DNA from: Chitinophaga arvensicola | GTDB taxonomy: Bacteria > Bacteroidota > Bacteroidia > Chitinophagales > Chitinophagaceae | NCBI RefSeq assembly: GCF_900110835.1 | Contig: NZ_FOJG01000001.1 | Span: 3,193,499-3,257,498, forward strand | Reading direction: 5' to 3' | DNA: 64,000 nucleotides | Part shown: positions 17,204 through 25,730 of the stretch, in pieces | How positions within the stretch are numbered: position 1 is the first letter of the stretch | Layout of the letters: each line of letters opens with the position of its first letter | The notes under the pieces: model-generated | Database searches by the model: none | What the model was told of the DNA's origin: nothing | What the model saw: only the letters and a program-made list of their open reading frames with translations | Made by a program: the position numbers and the translations under genes

Positions 17204-17220
17204 TATAGTTAAGTAATCTG

Positions 17221-17263
17221 TATAACAAGGCCCGGCATTATTGCCGGGCCTTGTTATATTAAG
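17221..17263 (+). terminator. Strong bidirectional terminator, 17-bp perfect stem
   Basis: 17221-17237 is the exact reverse complement of 17242-17258, with a TTAT loop and A/T on both sides. It lies 18 bp after the RidA-like stop and 66 bp before the fecR start. It should end transcription from the sigma/crp/ridA side, so FecR2 needs its own promoter. Confidence 0.9.
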
Positions 17264-17324
17264 GAATTGTTACCGATAGGGGTTTGTAGTTGTTGGCTGG
17301 TATACGTAAATAGAAAGACAACAC

Positions 17325-18296
17325 ATGCAGCGTAAACAAGTAGACAGGGAGTTATTGCAGCGTTACCTTGATGGGGCCTGTTCACCGGCAGAAATGCGGG
17401 AAGTGAGGCAGTACCTGCAGGGGGAAGACCACCGGGAAAGCCTGGAAGATTTTATGGCGGCCGATTGGCAACAGATTGCCGCAGGAATGGAACCACCGGC
17501 TACCCAGGCGGATTATGAACGTTTCCTGCGATTAACTGGAACGCCTGTACGCAAAGTGGGGGTGTTGCGCCGTATGTGGTGGGCAGCCGCAGCAGCGGTG
17601 TTGATCGCCGTGGCATCGGTGGCGTGGTGGCAGCAGCAGCATACGCGGGCGCTACTGGCTACCAATCAGATATTACAGGCGCCCGCCGGTAAAACCACAC
17701 TCATTCATCTGCCGGATAGTTCACTGATCTACCTGGGACCGGGTAGCAGTCTTACTTACAATAAAGGCTATAATATCAATAACCGTGACCTGTATCTCAA
17801 CGGGGAAGCCTATTTCGTGGTGGCACACGGTGGCAGGCATCCTTTCAGTGTGCACACCGGAAAGCTGACTACAGTGGATATCGGTACTGCCTTTAATATC
17901 CGTCATATGCCCGGAGGCAGTGGTACAGATGTTACCGTAGCAGAAGGTAAGGTAGCGGTGCATTACCAGCAGCAGGAAATCCCGTTGCAGAAAGAAGAGC
18001 GGTTACATTTTGAGACCGCCACCGGATTGCTCAGCAAAGAAACTGTGCGGCCGGGAGAAGCTATTGGTGGCTGGCGTCAGGGCATCCTGGTATTCCGGCA
18101 CATGACCCTGAAAGAAATTATGGCGGATCTGGAACGGCAGTATGGTACCGTGATCCGTTTTACTTCACCGGAGATGGAGGAGATCAGTATCACCACTACT
18201 TTACCGGGCGTATCCCTGGATACCGCGCTTGATATTATCTGCGAAACGGCCGGTGTTCATTATATCCAACAAAATAAGGTCATCTATATAAAATAA
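17325..18296 (+). CDS. FecR-type anti-sigma factor, locus 2
   Basis: Inner-membrane anti-sigma factor of 323 aa. The N-terminal cytoplasmic part (1-83) opens with a helical ECF-binding segment (VDRELLQRYLDGACSPAEM). One membrane helix lies at about 86-103 (AAAAAVLIAVASVAWW). The periplasmic FecR domain (about 118-215) has APAGKTTLIHLPDSS, LNGEAYFVVAH and DIGTAFNIR, and DUF4974 ends the protein (about 250-323; GILVFRHMTLKEIMADLE). It precedes SusC2 by 104 bp. Its sigma partner is probably the one at 15551, which is separated from it by two genes and a terminator, an unusual arrangement. Confidence 0.92.
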   Translation: MQRKQVDRELLQRYLDGACSPAEMREVRQYLQGEDHRESLEDFMAADWQQIAAGMEPPATQADYERFLRLTGTPVRKVGVLRRMWWAAAAAVLIAVASVAWWQQQHTRALLATNQILQAPAGKTTLIHLPDSSLIYLGPGSSLTYNKGYNINNRDLYLNGEAYFVVAHGGRHPFSVHTGKLTTVDIGTAFNIRHMPGGSGTDVTVAEGKVAVHYQQQEIPLQKEERLHFETATGLLSKETVRPGEAIGGWRQGILVFRHMTLKEIMADLERQYGTVIRFTSPEMEEISITTTLPGVSLDTALDIICETAGVHYIQQNKVIYIK

Positions 18297-18300
18297 AAAA

Positions 18301-18326
18301 CCGCCCTGGAAGGGGCGGAATTATTT
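18301..18326 (+). terminator. GC-rich hairpin between FecR2 and SusC2
   Basis: CCGCCC (18301-18306) pairs with GGGCGG (18313-18318) across a TGGAAG loop; AATTATTT follows and a run of A precedes it. It starts four bases after the FecR stop and could attenuate read-through into SusC2 or act mainly on the opposite strand. Confidence 0.5.
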
Positions 18327-18399
18327 GAACATTTACGCTGCTGCCGATGGAATGCGACTCCCGGGCAGCCTTCAATAAAAACCAAATAATATTAAAAGT

Positions 18400-21300
18400 A
18401 TGGAAAAAAAACGAAGCTACCGCTTTAATGGCACTCCTATGCTTATCAGCTGGAGATGGTTGTGCTGCCTATTGTTGCTTGCAGGGAACATGCTCTTTGC
18501 ACAGGACAACACCAAAAACATTTCGCTGAAACTGGATAATGCCACTATTGAACAGGCCTGTGCGGCAGTTGAAAAGGCCGCAGGGGTTAATTTTACTTAT
18601 AAAGACAGTAATATTAAACTGTATAAAGACCCTGTTACCCTGAATGTACGTGGAGCATCGCTCACGGATGTCCTCAACCGGATATTCACCAACAGTCCGC
18701 TGAACTGGACGCTGAAAGGAAAGATGATCTTCCTGACCGAAAATCCTGCTTACCGCAAAGCGGATAACAGCAACGCGCAGCCGGTTGCACTATCTACCGT
18801 GAACACAGAACTGAAAGGTGTGGTAGTAGTGGGCTATGGCAAGCAGTCACGCAAAGTGCTGACCAGCTCCATCACCACGGTACAAAGCAATGATTTTAAC
18901 AAGGGGAGTTTTAACAGTCCTGCTCAATTGCTGCAGGGAAAGGTAGCGGGTCTTAACATCACCCGCTCCAGCGATCCTAACGGAGCGCCGAGCATCAGCC
19001 TGAGAGGGCCGTCTACTCTGCGTACCGGTGCAGCACAGGAGCCGTTCTACGTGATCGATGGTGTGCCTGGTGCAGATGTACGTTTGGTAGCGCCTGATGA
19101 TATTGCGACTTTTGATGTGCTGAAAGATGCTTCTGCCACTGCGATCTATGGTACCCGTGCGGCCAATGGCGTGATCATCATCACTACGAAGAAAGGCAGT
19201 GAAGGTCAGTTGCAGATTAACTATAACACCTATTTCTCCACGGAAAATATTGCCCGGAAAATAAAGATGATGAATGCCGATGAGCTGAATGCATACCTGG
19301 CAAAAAACAATCTTGCCCAGGATCCTTCGGATAAGCAGGGCGCTAATACCGACTGGCAAAAGGAAGTAAGTCGCACGGCCTTGTCGCAGAACCACCATCT
19401 TTCCCTCGGTGGTTCCGCCAAAGGGACCAGCTACAATGCTTCCGTGAACTATTTCGACAACAACGGTATCCTTAAAGGCACCAGTTTGAAACGCCTGATT
19501 GGTCGTGCCAATATTGAACAGAAAGCATTTGATGATCATCTTCGTTTAGGCGTATCATTGGGTACAACCAACAGCACGTCTGATGTAATTCCTGATCAGC
19601 CGATCGTATTGTATAATATGCTCCGCTACCTGCCCACGGTGCCTGTAAAACAACCTGATGGCTCATTTACAGAGAATTTACAGCGTGTACAGTACTACAA
19701 CCCGGTATCGCTGATGCAGAATGCGTGGGAGAAAGATGAAAGCAAAGTGAATATGCTGAATGCTACGGCGCAGGTGCTGTTGCCTTTCGGATTTAAATAC
19801 GATCTGAGCGTTACTTCGCAGACAGAGCAGGTGACCAGCGGCAGTTATTTCACGAGTAATTACACCCTGAAAACAGGTTACAACGGGGAAGCGATCCGTT
19901 CTTCCTACCAGAACACCAAGAAGATCCTGGAAACATTCCTGACTTATGATAAACAACTGGGCGCCCATAATGTGAATGTGCTGGCGGGTTACAGCTGGCA
20001 GGAAGATGTGAACGGCGATGGATTCCGCGCCAATAACCGGAACTTCGCGTCGGACGATCTCGGCTATACGAATATCGGATTGGGAAATCCTGCCGGTAAT
20101 TTCAGAACCGACTGGGGTGATAATCTGTATCAGAAACTCCGGTTGATCTCCTTTTATGGCCGTGCAAAATATAGCTATAAAAACAAGTACCTGATGCAGG
20201 CCTCCCTGAGAAGGGACGCGTCTTCTGCGTTCGGTGTCAACAACCGCTGGGCTACGTTTCCTTCTGTGTCTGTTGCATGGCGCCTGATAGAAGAATCGTT
20301 TATGAAAGAACAGCAACTGTTCAGCGATCTTAAATTACGTGTAGGCTATGGCGTTACTGGTAATTCTCTCGGCTTTAACCCTATGATCAGTAAAGTGCGT
20401 TACAGCGCTACCGATGCGTTTCAATACCAGGGCGTATGGATGAATGCTATCGGTCCTGCACAGAATGATAACCCGGACCTGAAATGGGAGAAAACCGCCA
20501 TGCTCAACGTAGGATTGGATTTCTCGCTGTTCAAAGGGCGCCTGAATGCCACTGCAGAATACTATGATAAGAAAACTACCGATCTGATCTGGTATTACCC
20601 GGTGTCCACTACCCAATACGCCAAGAATACCTATACGGCCAACGTAGGAGAGATCAGCAATAAAGGCTATGAAATTACCGTAGATGCGTCGCCGGTAGTG
20701 ACCAGTAATTTTAAATGGAACACCTCCATTAACTTCACGCACAATGAAAACAAGCTGGTATCCTTATCCAACAGTCGTTTCAAGCTGGATTCCATTTTCC
20801 AGATGGAGCCAGGCGGACAGGGACAAACCGGTTCTATGGTGCAGATCCTGAAATCGGGCTACCCGGTTGGACAGTTTTTTACCGCTAAATATGCAGGCAA
20901 AGACGCCAACGGCGTATCACAGTTTTATACCCGTGATGGCAAGCTGACGGCCAGTCCGCAGAACTTCCGTGATTTCTTCTACGCCGGTAATGCACAACCT
21001 AAATTCCTGATCGGCTGGAGCAACAGCGTTTCCTGGAAGAAATTTGACGCCAGCATCTTCCTGAGAAGTTCCATAGGCGGTAAGGTAATGAATGCCACCC
21101 TGGCTGATCTGAACCGTCCGAATGATGTACGCAGTTACAATCTCCCGGTATTCTCTTCCAACGAATCACCGGCAGACGGAGGCGCTTACAAATACTCTGA
21201 CCGCTACATTGAGGATGCTTCCTATCTGCGTATCGACAACCTGACACTGGGTTACAACTTTGGCCAGATTATTAAAGGCATCCGCTCATTACGTGTATAC

Positions 21301-21447
21301 GTGTCCGGTAATAACCTGGCTGTGCTTACCGGTTACCGTGGTATTGATCCGGAAGTATCGCTGGGTGGCTTAACACCCGGTATTGATAACAAATCGTACT
21401 ATCCCCGTACCCGTGCCTTTTTGTTTGGTTTGAATGTTTCTTTTTAA
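18400..21447 (+). CDS. SusC/RagA TonB-dependent receptor with STN domain, locus 2
   Basis: Outer-membrane importer of 1015 aa. The signal segment is unusually long (hydrophobic core at residues 20-34, ending NMLFAQ). An STN domain covers about 38-116 (NISLKLDNATIEQACAAVEK). After only a 20-residue linker comes the TonB box and plug (GVVVVGYGKQSRKV, FYVIDGVPGADV, GTRAANGVIIITTKKG). The CarboxypepD_reg-like domain normally found between STN and plug is absent. The barrel ends in FLFGLNVSF. The STN domain implies signalling to FecR2. SusD2 follows after 25 bp. No carbohydrate-active enzyme lies beside it, so the ligand is unknown. Confidence 0.95.
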   Translation: MEKKRSYRFNGTPMLISWRWLCCLLLLAGNMLFAQDNTKNISLKLDNATIEQACAAVEKAAGVNFTYKDSNIKLYKDPVTLNVRGASLTDVLNRIFTNSPLNWTLKGKMIFLTENPAYRKADNSNAQPVALSTVNTELKGVVVVGYGKQSRKVLTSSITTVQSNDFNKGSFNSPAQLLQGKVAGLNITRSSDPNGAPSISLRGPSTLRTGAAQEPFYVIDGVPGADVRLVAPDDIATFDVLKDASATAIYGTRAANGVIIITTKKGSEGQLQINYNTYFSTENIARKIKMMNADELNAYLAKNNLAQDPSDKQGANTDWQKEVSRTALSQNHHLSLGGSAKGTSYNASVNYFDNNGILKGTSLKRLIGRANIEQKAFDDHLRLGVSLGTTNSTSDVIPDQPIVLYNMLRYLPTVPVKQPDGSFTENLQRVQYYNPVSLMQNAWEKDESKVNMLNATAQVLLPFGFKYDLSVTSQTEQVTSGSYFTSNYTLKTGYNGEAIRSSYQNTKKILETFLTYDKQLGAHNVNVLAGYSWQEDVNGDGFRANNRNFASDDLGYTNIGLGNPAGNFRTDWGDNLYQKLRLISFYGRAKYSYKNKYLMQASLRRDASSAFGVNNRWATFPSVSVAWRLIEESFMKEQQLFSDLKLRVGYGVTGNSLGFNPMISKVRYSATDAFQYQGVWMNAIGPAQNDNPDLKWEKTAMLNVGLDFSLFKGRLNATAEYYDKKTTDLIWYYPVSTTQYAKNTYTANVGEISNKGYEITVDASPVVTSNFKWNTSINFTHNENKLVSLSNSRFKLDSIFQMEPGGQGQTGSMVQILKSGYPVGQFFTAKYAGKDANGVSQFYTRDGKLTASPQNFRDFFYAGNAQPKFLIGWSNSVSWKKFDASIFLRSSIGGKVMNATLADLNRPNDVRSYNLPVFSSNESPADGGAYKYSDRYIEDASYLRIDNLTLGYNFGQIIKGIRSLRVYVSGNNLAVLTGYRGIDPEVSLGGLTPGIDNKSYYPRTRAFLFGLNVSF

Positions 21448-21472
21448 TCACCGCTGATATAACTGCTCTGAC

Positions 21473-23053
21473 ATGAAATCTTTACTTCACTATATTTTAT
21501 TGCCCATTTGCGCTATCAGTCTGCTGGGCGCCTGCACAAAAATTGATGTGCCGGTGGAGAATGAACTGACACCGGAAAATTTCCCGGTAAACGATAAACA
21601 ATTTATTGCGGCTATCGGTCCTGCCTATACGCAGTTCCGCACCAGCTATGCCACCTCTTTCTGGCAGCTGCAAACGCTGAGTACAGATGAAGCTATCCTG
21701 CCCAGCAGGGCCGGCGGCTGGTATGATGGCGGCCGTTACCAGCAGATGCATTATCATAACTGGACACCCGATAATCCTATTGTAGGCGATAGCTGGAACT
21801 GGGGTTTTACCACCATCAGTACCTGCAACCGCATCCTGACCAACTACGCTGCCGCAGCCACCAACGATACCCGCAAACGTGCCCTGGCGGAAGTACGCGC
21901 ACTGAGAGCGATCGCATTTTATTTTATGCTGGATAACTTTGGTAAAATACCGGTATCTACTACCTTCGGATCAGCAGAGCTGCCCGTGCAGAAAACCAGC
22001 CAGGAAGTATTTACATTTATAGAAAACGAAATAAAGGCCACCCTGCCGCTGCTCAGTGATGCCAATGATGTGAATACCTATGGCCGTCCGAATAAGTACA
22101 CCGCATTTGCATTGCTGGCCAAACTATATCTTAATGCTGCCCGCTACAACGGGCAGGATCGTAATGCCGATGTAGTAGCGGTTTGCGATAGTATTATTAC
22201 TTCCCGCAAGTTTAACCTGGAAGATAATTATGCGAAAATGTTTTATCCTGACAACGACTGGAAAGTAAAGGAATTCATTTTTGCCATTCCTTATGATCAG
22301 GCAGTGGCCAAAGGCGCACAGTTTTCCTGGATGTCGCTGCATCCTGCACTGCAGGCAAAGTATGGCTTGTCCTACCGCCTGAGTAATCCCGTGAGCACCA
22401 TTCCGGAATACTATGCACAGTTCAGTTTACCGGGTGATGTACGCAACGATATCTGGCTGACCGGTAAACAGTTTGATTTTAATAACAATCCCATCATCAT
22501 AAAAACCACCAAAAAAGGACTGGATAATACCTATACAGGCGCAGATGGTAACACGCCCGTTGATTTCCAGCTCACCTTTACGCCCAACGTTACCCTGGTG
22601 GGAGTAGAAGCTTTCGAAGTAGGTGGAGATGAACTTGGTAAAGCCAAAGGTTTCCGGAACAATAAATACTACCCGGATGTAACCGCTACCAGCCGCGATC
22701 AGAGCAATGACGTGCCGGTATTCCGTTATGCCGATATCCTCCTCATGAAAGCAGAAGCAGAATGGCGCGGAGCAGCCGTTACCAATGGTGAAACGCCGGT
22801 GGCATTGTTTAACCAGATCAGGGGCAAGCGAAAAGCACCAGGCGTGAATACCGTAACCGGAGATGACTTTCTCCCCGAACGTGCGCGGGAGCTGAACTGG
22901 GAATGCTGGCGCAGAAATGACCTGCTGCGTTTTGGGAAATATGAAGATAAGTGGGGCTATAAAACAGATAACAACGTCAATAAACGATTATTCCCGATCC
23001 CTTCCGGTGAGCGGGTATTGAATCCTAACCTGCAACAGAATCCCGGGTACTAA
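21473..23053 (+). CDS. SusD/RagB substrate-binding lipoprotein, locus 2
   Basis: Lipoprotein of 526 aa, signal peptide with lipobox Cys21 (SLLGACTKIDVPVE). The SusD N-terminal helical domain includes RALAEVRALRAIAFYFMLDNFGKIP, written here as its key part VRALRAIAFYFMLDNFG, and the RagB C-terminal domain has FRYADILLMKAEAEW and the late signature ERARELNWECWRRNDLLRFGK. It ends FPIPSGERVLNPN. It partners SusC2 25 bp upstream and is followed by a strong terminator, so locus 2 ends here with no degradative enzyme. Confidence 0.95.
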   Translation: MKSLLHYILLPICAISLLGACTKIDVPVENELTPENFPVNDKQFIAAIGPAYTQFRTSYATSFWQLQTLSTDEAILPSRAGGWYDGGRYQQMHYHNWTPDNPIVGDSWNWGFTTISTCNRILTNYAAAATNDTRKRALAEVRALRAIAFYFMLDNFGKIPVSTTFGSAELPVQKTSQEVFTFIENEIKATLPLLSDANDVNTYGRPNKYTAFALLAKLYLNAARYNGQDRNADVVAVCDSIITSRKFNLEDNYAKMFYPDNDWKVKEFIFAIPYDQAVAKGAQFSWMSLHPALQAKYGLSYRLSNPVSTIPEYYAQFSLPGDVRNDIWLTGKQFDFNNNPIIIKTTKKGLDNTYTGADGNTPVDFQLTFTPNVTLVGVEAFEVGGDELGKAKGFRNNKYYPDVTATSRDQSNDVPVFRYADILLMKAEAEWRGAAVTNGETPVALFNQIRGKRKAPGVNTVTGDDFLPERARELNWECWRRNDLLRFGKYEDKWGYKTDNNVNKRLFPIPSGERVLNPNLQQNPGY

Positions 23054-23067
23054 ACCTGCTTTTATAG

Positions 23068-23106
23068 GAACGCCTTTCTGACCACTCAGAAAGGCGTTCT
23101 TATTTG
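23068..23106 (+). terminator. Terminator after SusD2
   Basis: Perfect 14-bp stem (23068-23081 with 23086-23099), CCAC loop, then TTATTTG. It sits 14 bp after the SusD2 stop. Confidence 0.9.
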
Positions 23107-23118
23107 TATATTGCGGGT

Positions 23119-23928
23119 ATGATAGCCATCATTCTAAAATGGATAGGGAAGATAGCGGGTGTATTATTACTCCTGTATATGGCGGTATGTATCCTCGTAT
23201 ATTTTATCCAGGAGCGGTTGCTTTTTTTTCCGGAGAAACTACCCGCCACATATGCTTTTCATTTCCGGGAGCCTTTCCAGGAAAAGATCATTCCTGTGGC
23301 CGATGGAACGAAACTTCATGGACTGTTATTTACTTCCCATGCCCGTAAAGGACTGATTTTTTATCTGCATGGTAATGCGGGATCACTCCGTTCCTGGGGC
23401 GAAGTAGCCGCCTCCTATACGCAGCTGGGTTATGATGTATTTATGCTGGATTACCGTGGTTATGGAAAGAGCGAAGGACATATCAGCAGTGAAGCCCGTT
23501 TTTATGACGATGTACAAACGGCGTATGACAGTCTCCGGACAAGTTATCCGGAGCCACAGATCACCGTGCTGGGATATTCGGTAGGTACCGGTGCTGCGGC
23601 CTGGCTGGCAGCGGAGAATCATCCGGCGCGACTTATACTGCAGGCGCCTTATTATAGCATGAAAGATATGGCCAGGTATTACTATCCATATCTGCCTTCT
23701 TTTTTGCTGAAATATACCTTTCCTACTTACCGGCATCTGCAACGTGTGGCCGTTCCTGTTACTATCTTTCATGGTGATCAGGATGAGGTAATTTATTATG
23801 GCTCCTCCGTGAAGTTGCAGGCTTACTTTAAGCCTGGCGACCGGTTGATTACGCTGAAAGGGCAGGGACATAACGGGATGACGGATAACCCGGTGTATAT
23901 GCAGGAGGTGGCGCGGGTGCTGGAATAA
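23119..23928 (+). CDS. Membrane-anchored alpha/beta hydrolase
   Basis: Serine hydrolase of 269 aa, similar in layout to the BEM46/YfhR group. One N-terminal membrane helix (about residues 9-32) anchors the protein. Then come the oxyanion motif FYLHGNAGSLRSWG, the strand FMLDYRGYGKSEG, the nucleophile elbow GYSVGTG, the acid in GDQDEVIYYG and the His in GQGHNGM. All three catalytic residues are present. I prefer the ATG at 23119 (MIAIILKW) to the TTG at 23104, which lies against the preceding terminator. Substrate unknown; it stands alone between a terminator and a small orphan gene. Confidence 0.88.
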   Translation: MIAIILKWIGKIAGVLLLLYMAVCILVYFIQERLLFFPEKLPATYAFHFREPFQEKIIPVADGTKLHGLLFTSHARKGLIFYLHGNAGSLRSWGEVAASYTQLGYDVFMLDYRGYGKSEGHISSEARFYDDVQTAYDSLRTSYPEPQITVLGYSVGTGAAAWLAAENHPARLILQAPYYSMKDMARYYYPYLPSFLLKYTFPTYRHLQRVAVPVTIFHGDQDEVIYYGSSVKLQAYFKPGDRLITLKGQGHNGMTDNPVYMQEVARVLE

Positions 23929-23965
23929 TAAAATAAGGATTTTTTTACTACCATATTGTGGCCAT

Positions 23966-24220
23966 ATGAACGCAAAGCGGATTTTTATTGCCTTGAAGAA
24001 TCACCGGCATTTACAATGCCATCATGATTCTTATACATTGAATCTTAGCTATCAGCAAGGCATATTTAAGCTTAATACTTATATTTTTGATGGTAATGAT
24101 GTTTTTGATGAAGCAAACTATACAGAAGAGTATAGTTTTGAAACAAAAGACTTTAATGAGTTTAAAAAAATAATTGACACTAAGTTTCCCGGTTTTATTG
24201 CGTCTGATATATCACAATAA
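23966..24220 (+). CDS. Small AT-rich orphan protein, function unknown
   Basis: Protein of 84 aa that I do not recognise. It is beta/alpha in character: an N-terminal segment MNAKRIFIALKNHRH, aromatic strands (NLSYQQGIFKLNTYIF), an acidic middle (DGNDVFDEANYTEEY) and a final helix (FNEFKKIIDTKFPG). The sequence is visibly richer in A/T than its neighbours and favours A/T-ending codons, which suggests recent acquisition. It sits between the hydrolase and the convergent DeoR gene with no clear promoter beyond the 37-bp gap. A small immunity-like or regulatory protein is possible, but nothing in the sequence proves it. Confidence 0.55.
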   Translation: MNAKRIFIALKNHRHLQCHHDSYTLNLSYQQGIFKLNTYIFDGNDVFDEANYTEEYSFETKDFNEFKKIIDTKFPGFIASDISQ

Positions 24221-24243
24221 TGTTCACCTTTACTGCATTTTAA

Positions 24244-24990
24244 TTACGCGGTGATCACCTTCACATTTTTCTTCTTACAAAACTTCAGGTCTGCCGGATC
24301 AGCATCGGTGATCAGGGCATTCACCAGTTCCAGTCCAGCGAAATTAAGATAGGAAGTACGACCAATTTTTCCGGCATCACATAACAGGTACGTATAATCG
24401 CTTTGCGTGGCTAACGCCATGGCGATGGCGGCTTCTTTTTCGCTGTGTGCAAATAATCCCTGTGCGCTGATACCATCAACCCCAATAAATGCTTTCCCAG
24501 CTTTATACCGCTGAATATGTTCCCCTGCTATGGTGCCATGGATGGCTTGCCTGGCGGCATCATATTCGCCGCCGATGATGTTGAGCGACACCTGGGAGTG
24601 TTGCAGCTCAAAGATCACGGGGAGGGAATTGGTGATGACTTTGATCTTTTTGTTTTTAATGTACTGGCATAAGCGGAAAACGGTGCTGCCGCAATCCATA
24701 AAGATGATGTCGCCGTCATTGATCTGTGCTGCGGCTTTTCTGCAGATTTTATCTTTTGCAGCGGCATTGGCGGCGGTTTTGTTCACAAATTCATAGGGGT
24801 TTTCCGGTTGATCTACCGGTATGGCGCCACCGTGGGTGCGATACAGGAGCCCATCGTCCGATAACTGGTTAAGGTCTCTGCGGATGGTGATCTCTGAAAT
24901 ATCCAGTGTAGCGGCTAATTCCCGGGTATCTACTTCCCCCTGTGCAGCCAGTAAAGCAAGGATCTTTTGTTTTCGGAGTTGGAAATTCAT
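24244..24990 (-). CDS. DeoR/GlpR-family transcriptional repressor
   Basis: Sugar-phosphate-responsive repressor of 248 aa. The N-terminal winged helix-turn-helix (RKQKILALLAAQGEVDTREL, then ISEITIRRDLNQL and RTHGGAIP) is typical of the DeoR family. The C-terminal isomerase-like sensor domain (about residues 75-235) includes FMDCGSTVFRLCQYI, the usual DxGST phosphate-binding motif, and AFIGVDGIS. It is divergent from the Nudix gene across a 56-bp gap filled almost entirely by four 10-bp repeats, so it very likely represses both itself and the Nudix gene. The natural inducer is probably a phosphorylated sugar or nucleoside product. Confidence 0.93.
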   Translation of the reverse strand: MNFQLRKQKILALLAAQGEVDTRELAATLDISEITIRRDLNQLSDDGLLYRTHGGAIPVDQPENPYEFVNKTAANAAAKDKICRKAAAQINDGDIIFMDCGSTVFRLCQYIKNKKIKVITNSLPVIFELQHSQVSLNIIGGEYDAARQAIHGTIAGEHIQRYKAGKAFIGVDGISAQGLFAHSEKEAAIAMALATQSDYTYLLCDAGKIGRTSYLNFAGLELVNALITDADPADLKFCKKKNVKVITA

Positions 24991-25004
24991 TTTAAATAAT
25001 TAAC

Positions 25005-25044
25005 TTGATCAAAAGTAATCAATATCGATCATAAACGATCAAAT
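25005..25044 (+). promoter_or_regulatory. Four phased 10-bp repeats, likely DeoR operator
   Basis: GATC, AATC, GATC and GATC cores begin at 25007, 25017, 25027 and 25037, exactly 10 bp apart, each followed by an A-rich tail (form nnGATCAnAn). Ten-base phasing puts all cores on one DNA face. They fill the 56-bp gap between the divergent DeoR and Nudix genes. Confidence 0.7.
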
Positions 25045-25046
25045 AT

Positions 25047-25628
25047 ATGAAAGCAATTAATATCCTGGATACGGTGATCCTGTCGGACAACTGGTATACG
25101 CTGAAGAAGGTAACCTATGAAGTGGTGGGGCGGGATGGTCTGGTGATACGGCAGGAACGCGAAGCATACGATCGTGGCAATGGGGCTACCATCCTGTTGT
25201 ACAACAAGGAGCAGGGTACGGTTATCTTAACCCGGCAATTCCGTTTGCCTACCTATATCAATGGAAACGACACGGGTTTGCTGATAGAATGCTGCGCCGG
25301 TTTACTGGATGAGGATCATCCGGAAGAATGCATCCGCCGGGAAACCATGGAAGAAACGGGTTATGCGGTAACGGCCGTGGAGAAAGTGTTTGAGGCGTAT
25401 ATGTCGCCCGGCTCCGTGACGGAAATCCTGCATTTCTTTGTGGCGGCGTATTCCAGTGAAAGCAAAATGCAGGAAGGAGGCGGCCTGGAAGAAGAGCAGG
25501 AGAACATAGAAGTGCTGGAGCTGCCTTTTACAAGGGCGATGGAAATGATTGGTACACATGAGATCCGGGATGGAAAAACGATTATGTTGTTGCAGTATGC
25601 GGCGCTTCATATTTTTGTGGCCGGATAA
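25047..25628 (+). CDS. Nudix hydrolase, GDP-mannose pyrophosphatase-like (NudK group)
   Basis: Nudix enzyme of 193 aa, closest in pattern to the ADP-ribose/GDP-mannose pyrophosphatase group (NudK type). Key parts are the early strand [16 protein letters not shown], the segment [19 protein letters not shown] and the metal-binding core RETMEETGY of the Nudix helix. After the box, [15 protein letters not shown] matches the group-specific loop. It would cleave a nucleoside-diphosphate sugar to NMP plus sugar phosphate, using Mg2+. The upstream 10-bp repeats and divergent DeoR gene suggest sugar-phosphate control, which fits such chemistry. Substrate specificity cannot be set from sequence alone. 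Confidence 0.9.
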   Translation: MKAINILDTVILSDNWYTLKKVTYEVVGRDGLVIRQEREAYDRGNGATILLYNKEQGTVILTRQFRLPTYINGNDTGLLIECCAGLLDEDHPEECIRRETMEETGYAVTAVEKVFEAYMSPGSVTEILHFFVAAYSSESKMQEGGGLEEEQENIEVLELPFTRAMEMIGTHEIRDGKTIMLLQYAALHIFVAG

Positions 25629-25730
25629 GTATCCGGGAAGCTGTCTATCTGTCGCTGTTGATACAATAGCATTGGTGATAGGGGGCGGTATTTATAAAAG
25701 GCCATGAGGAATATCCTTATCTTTATAGAT

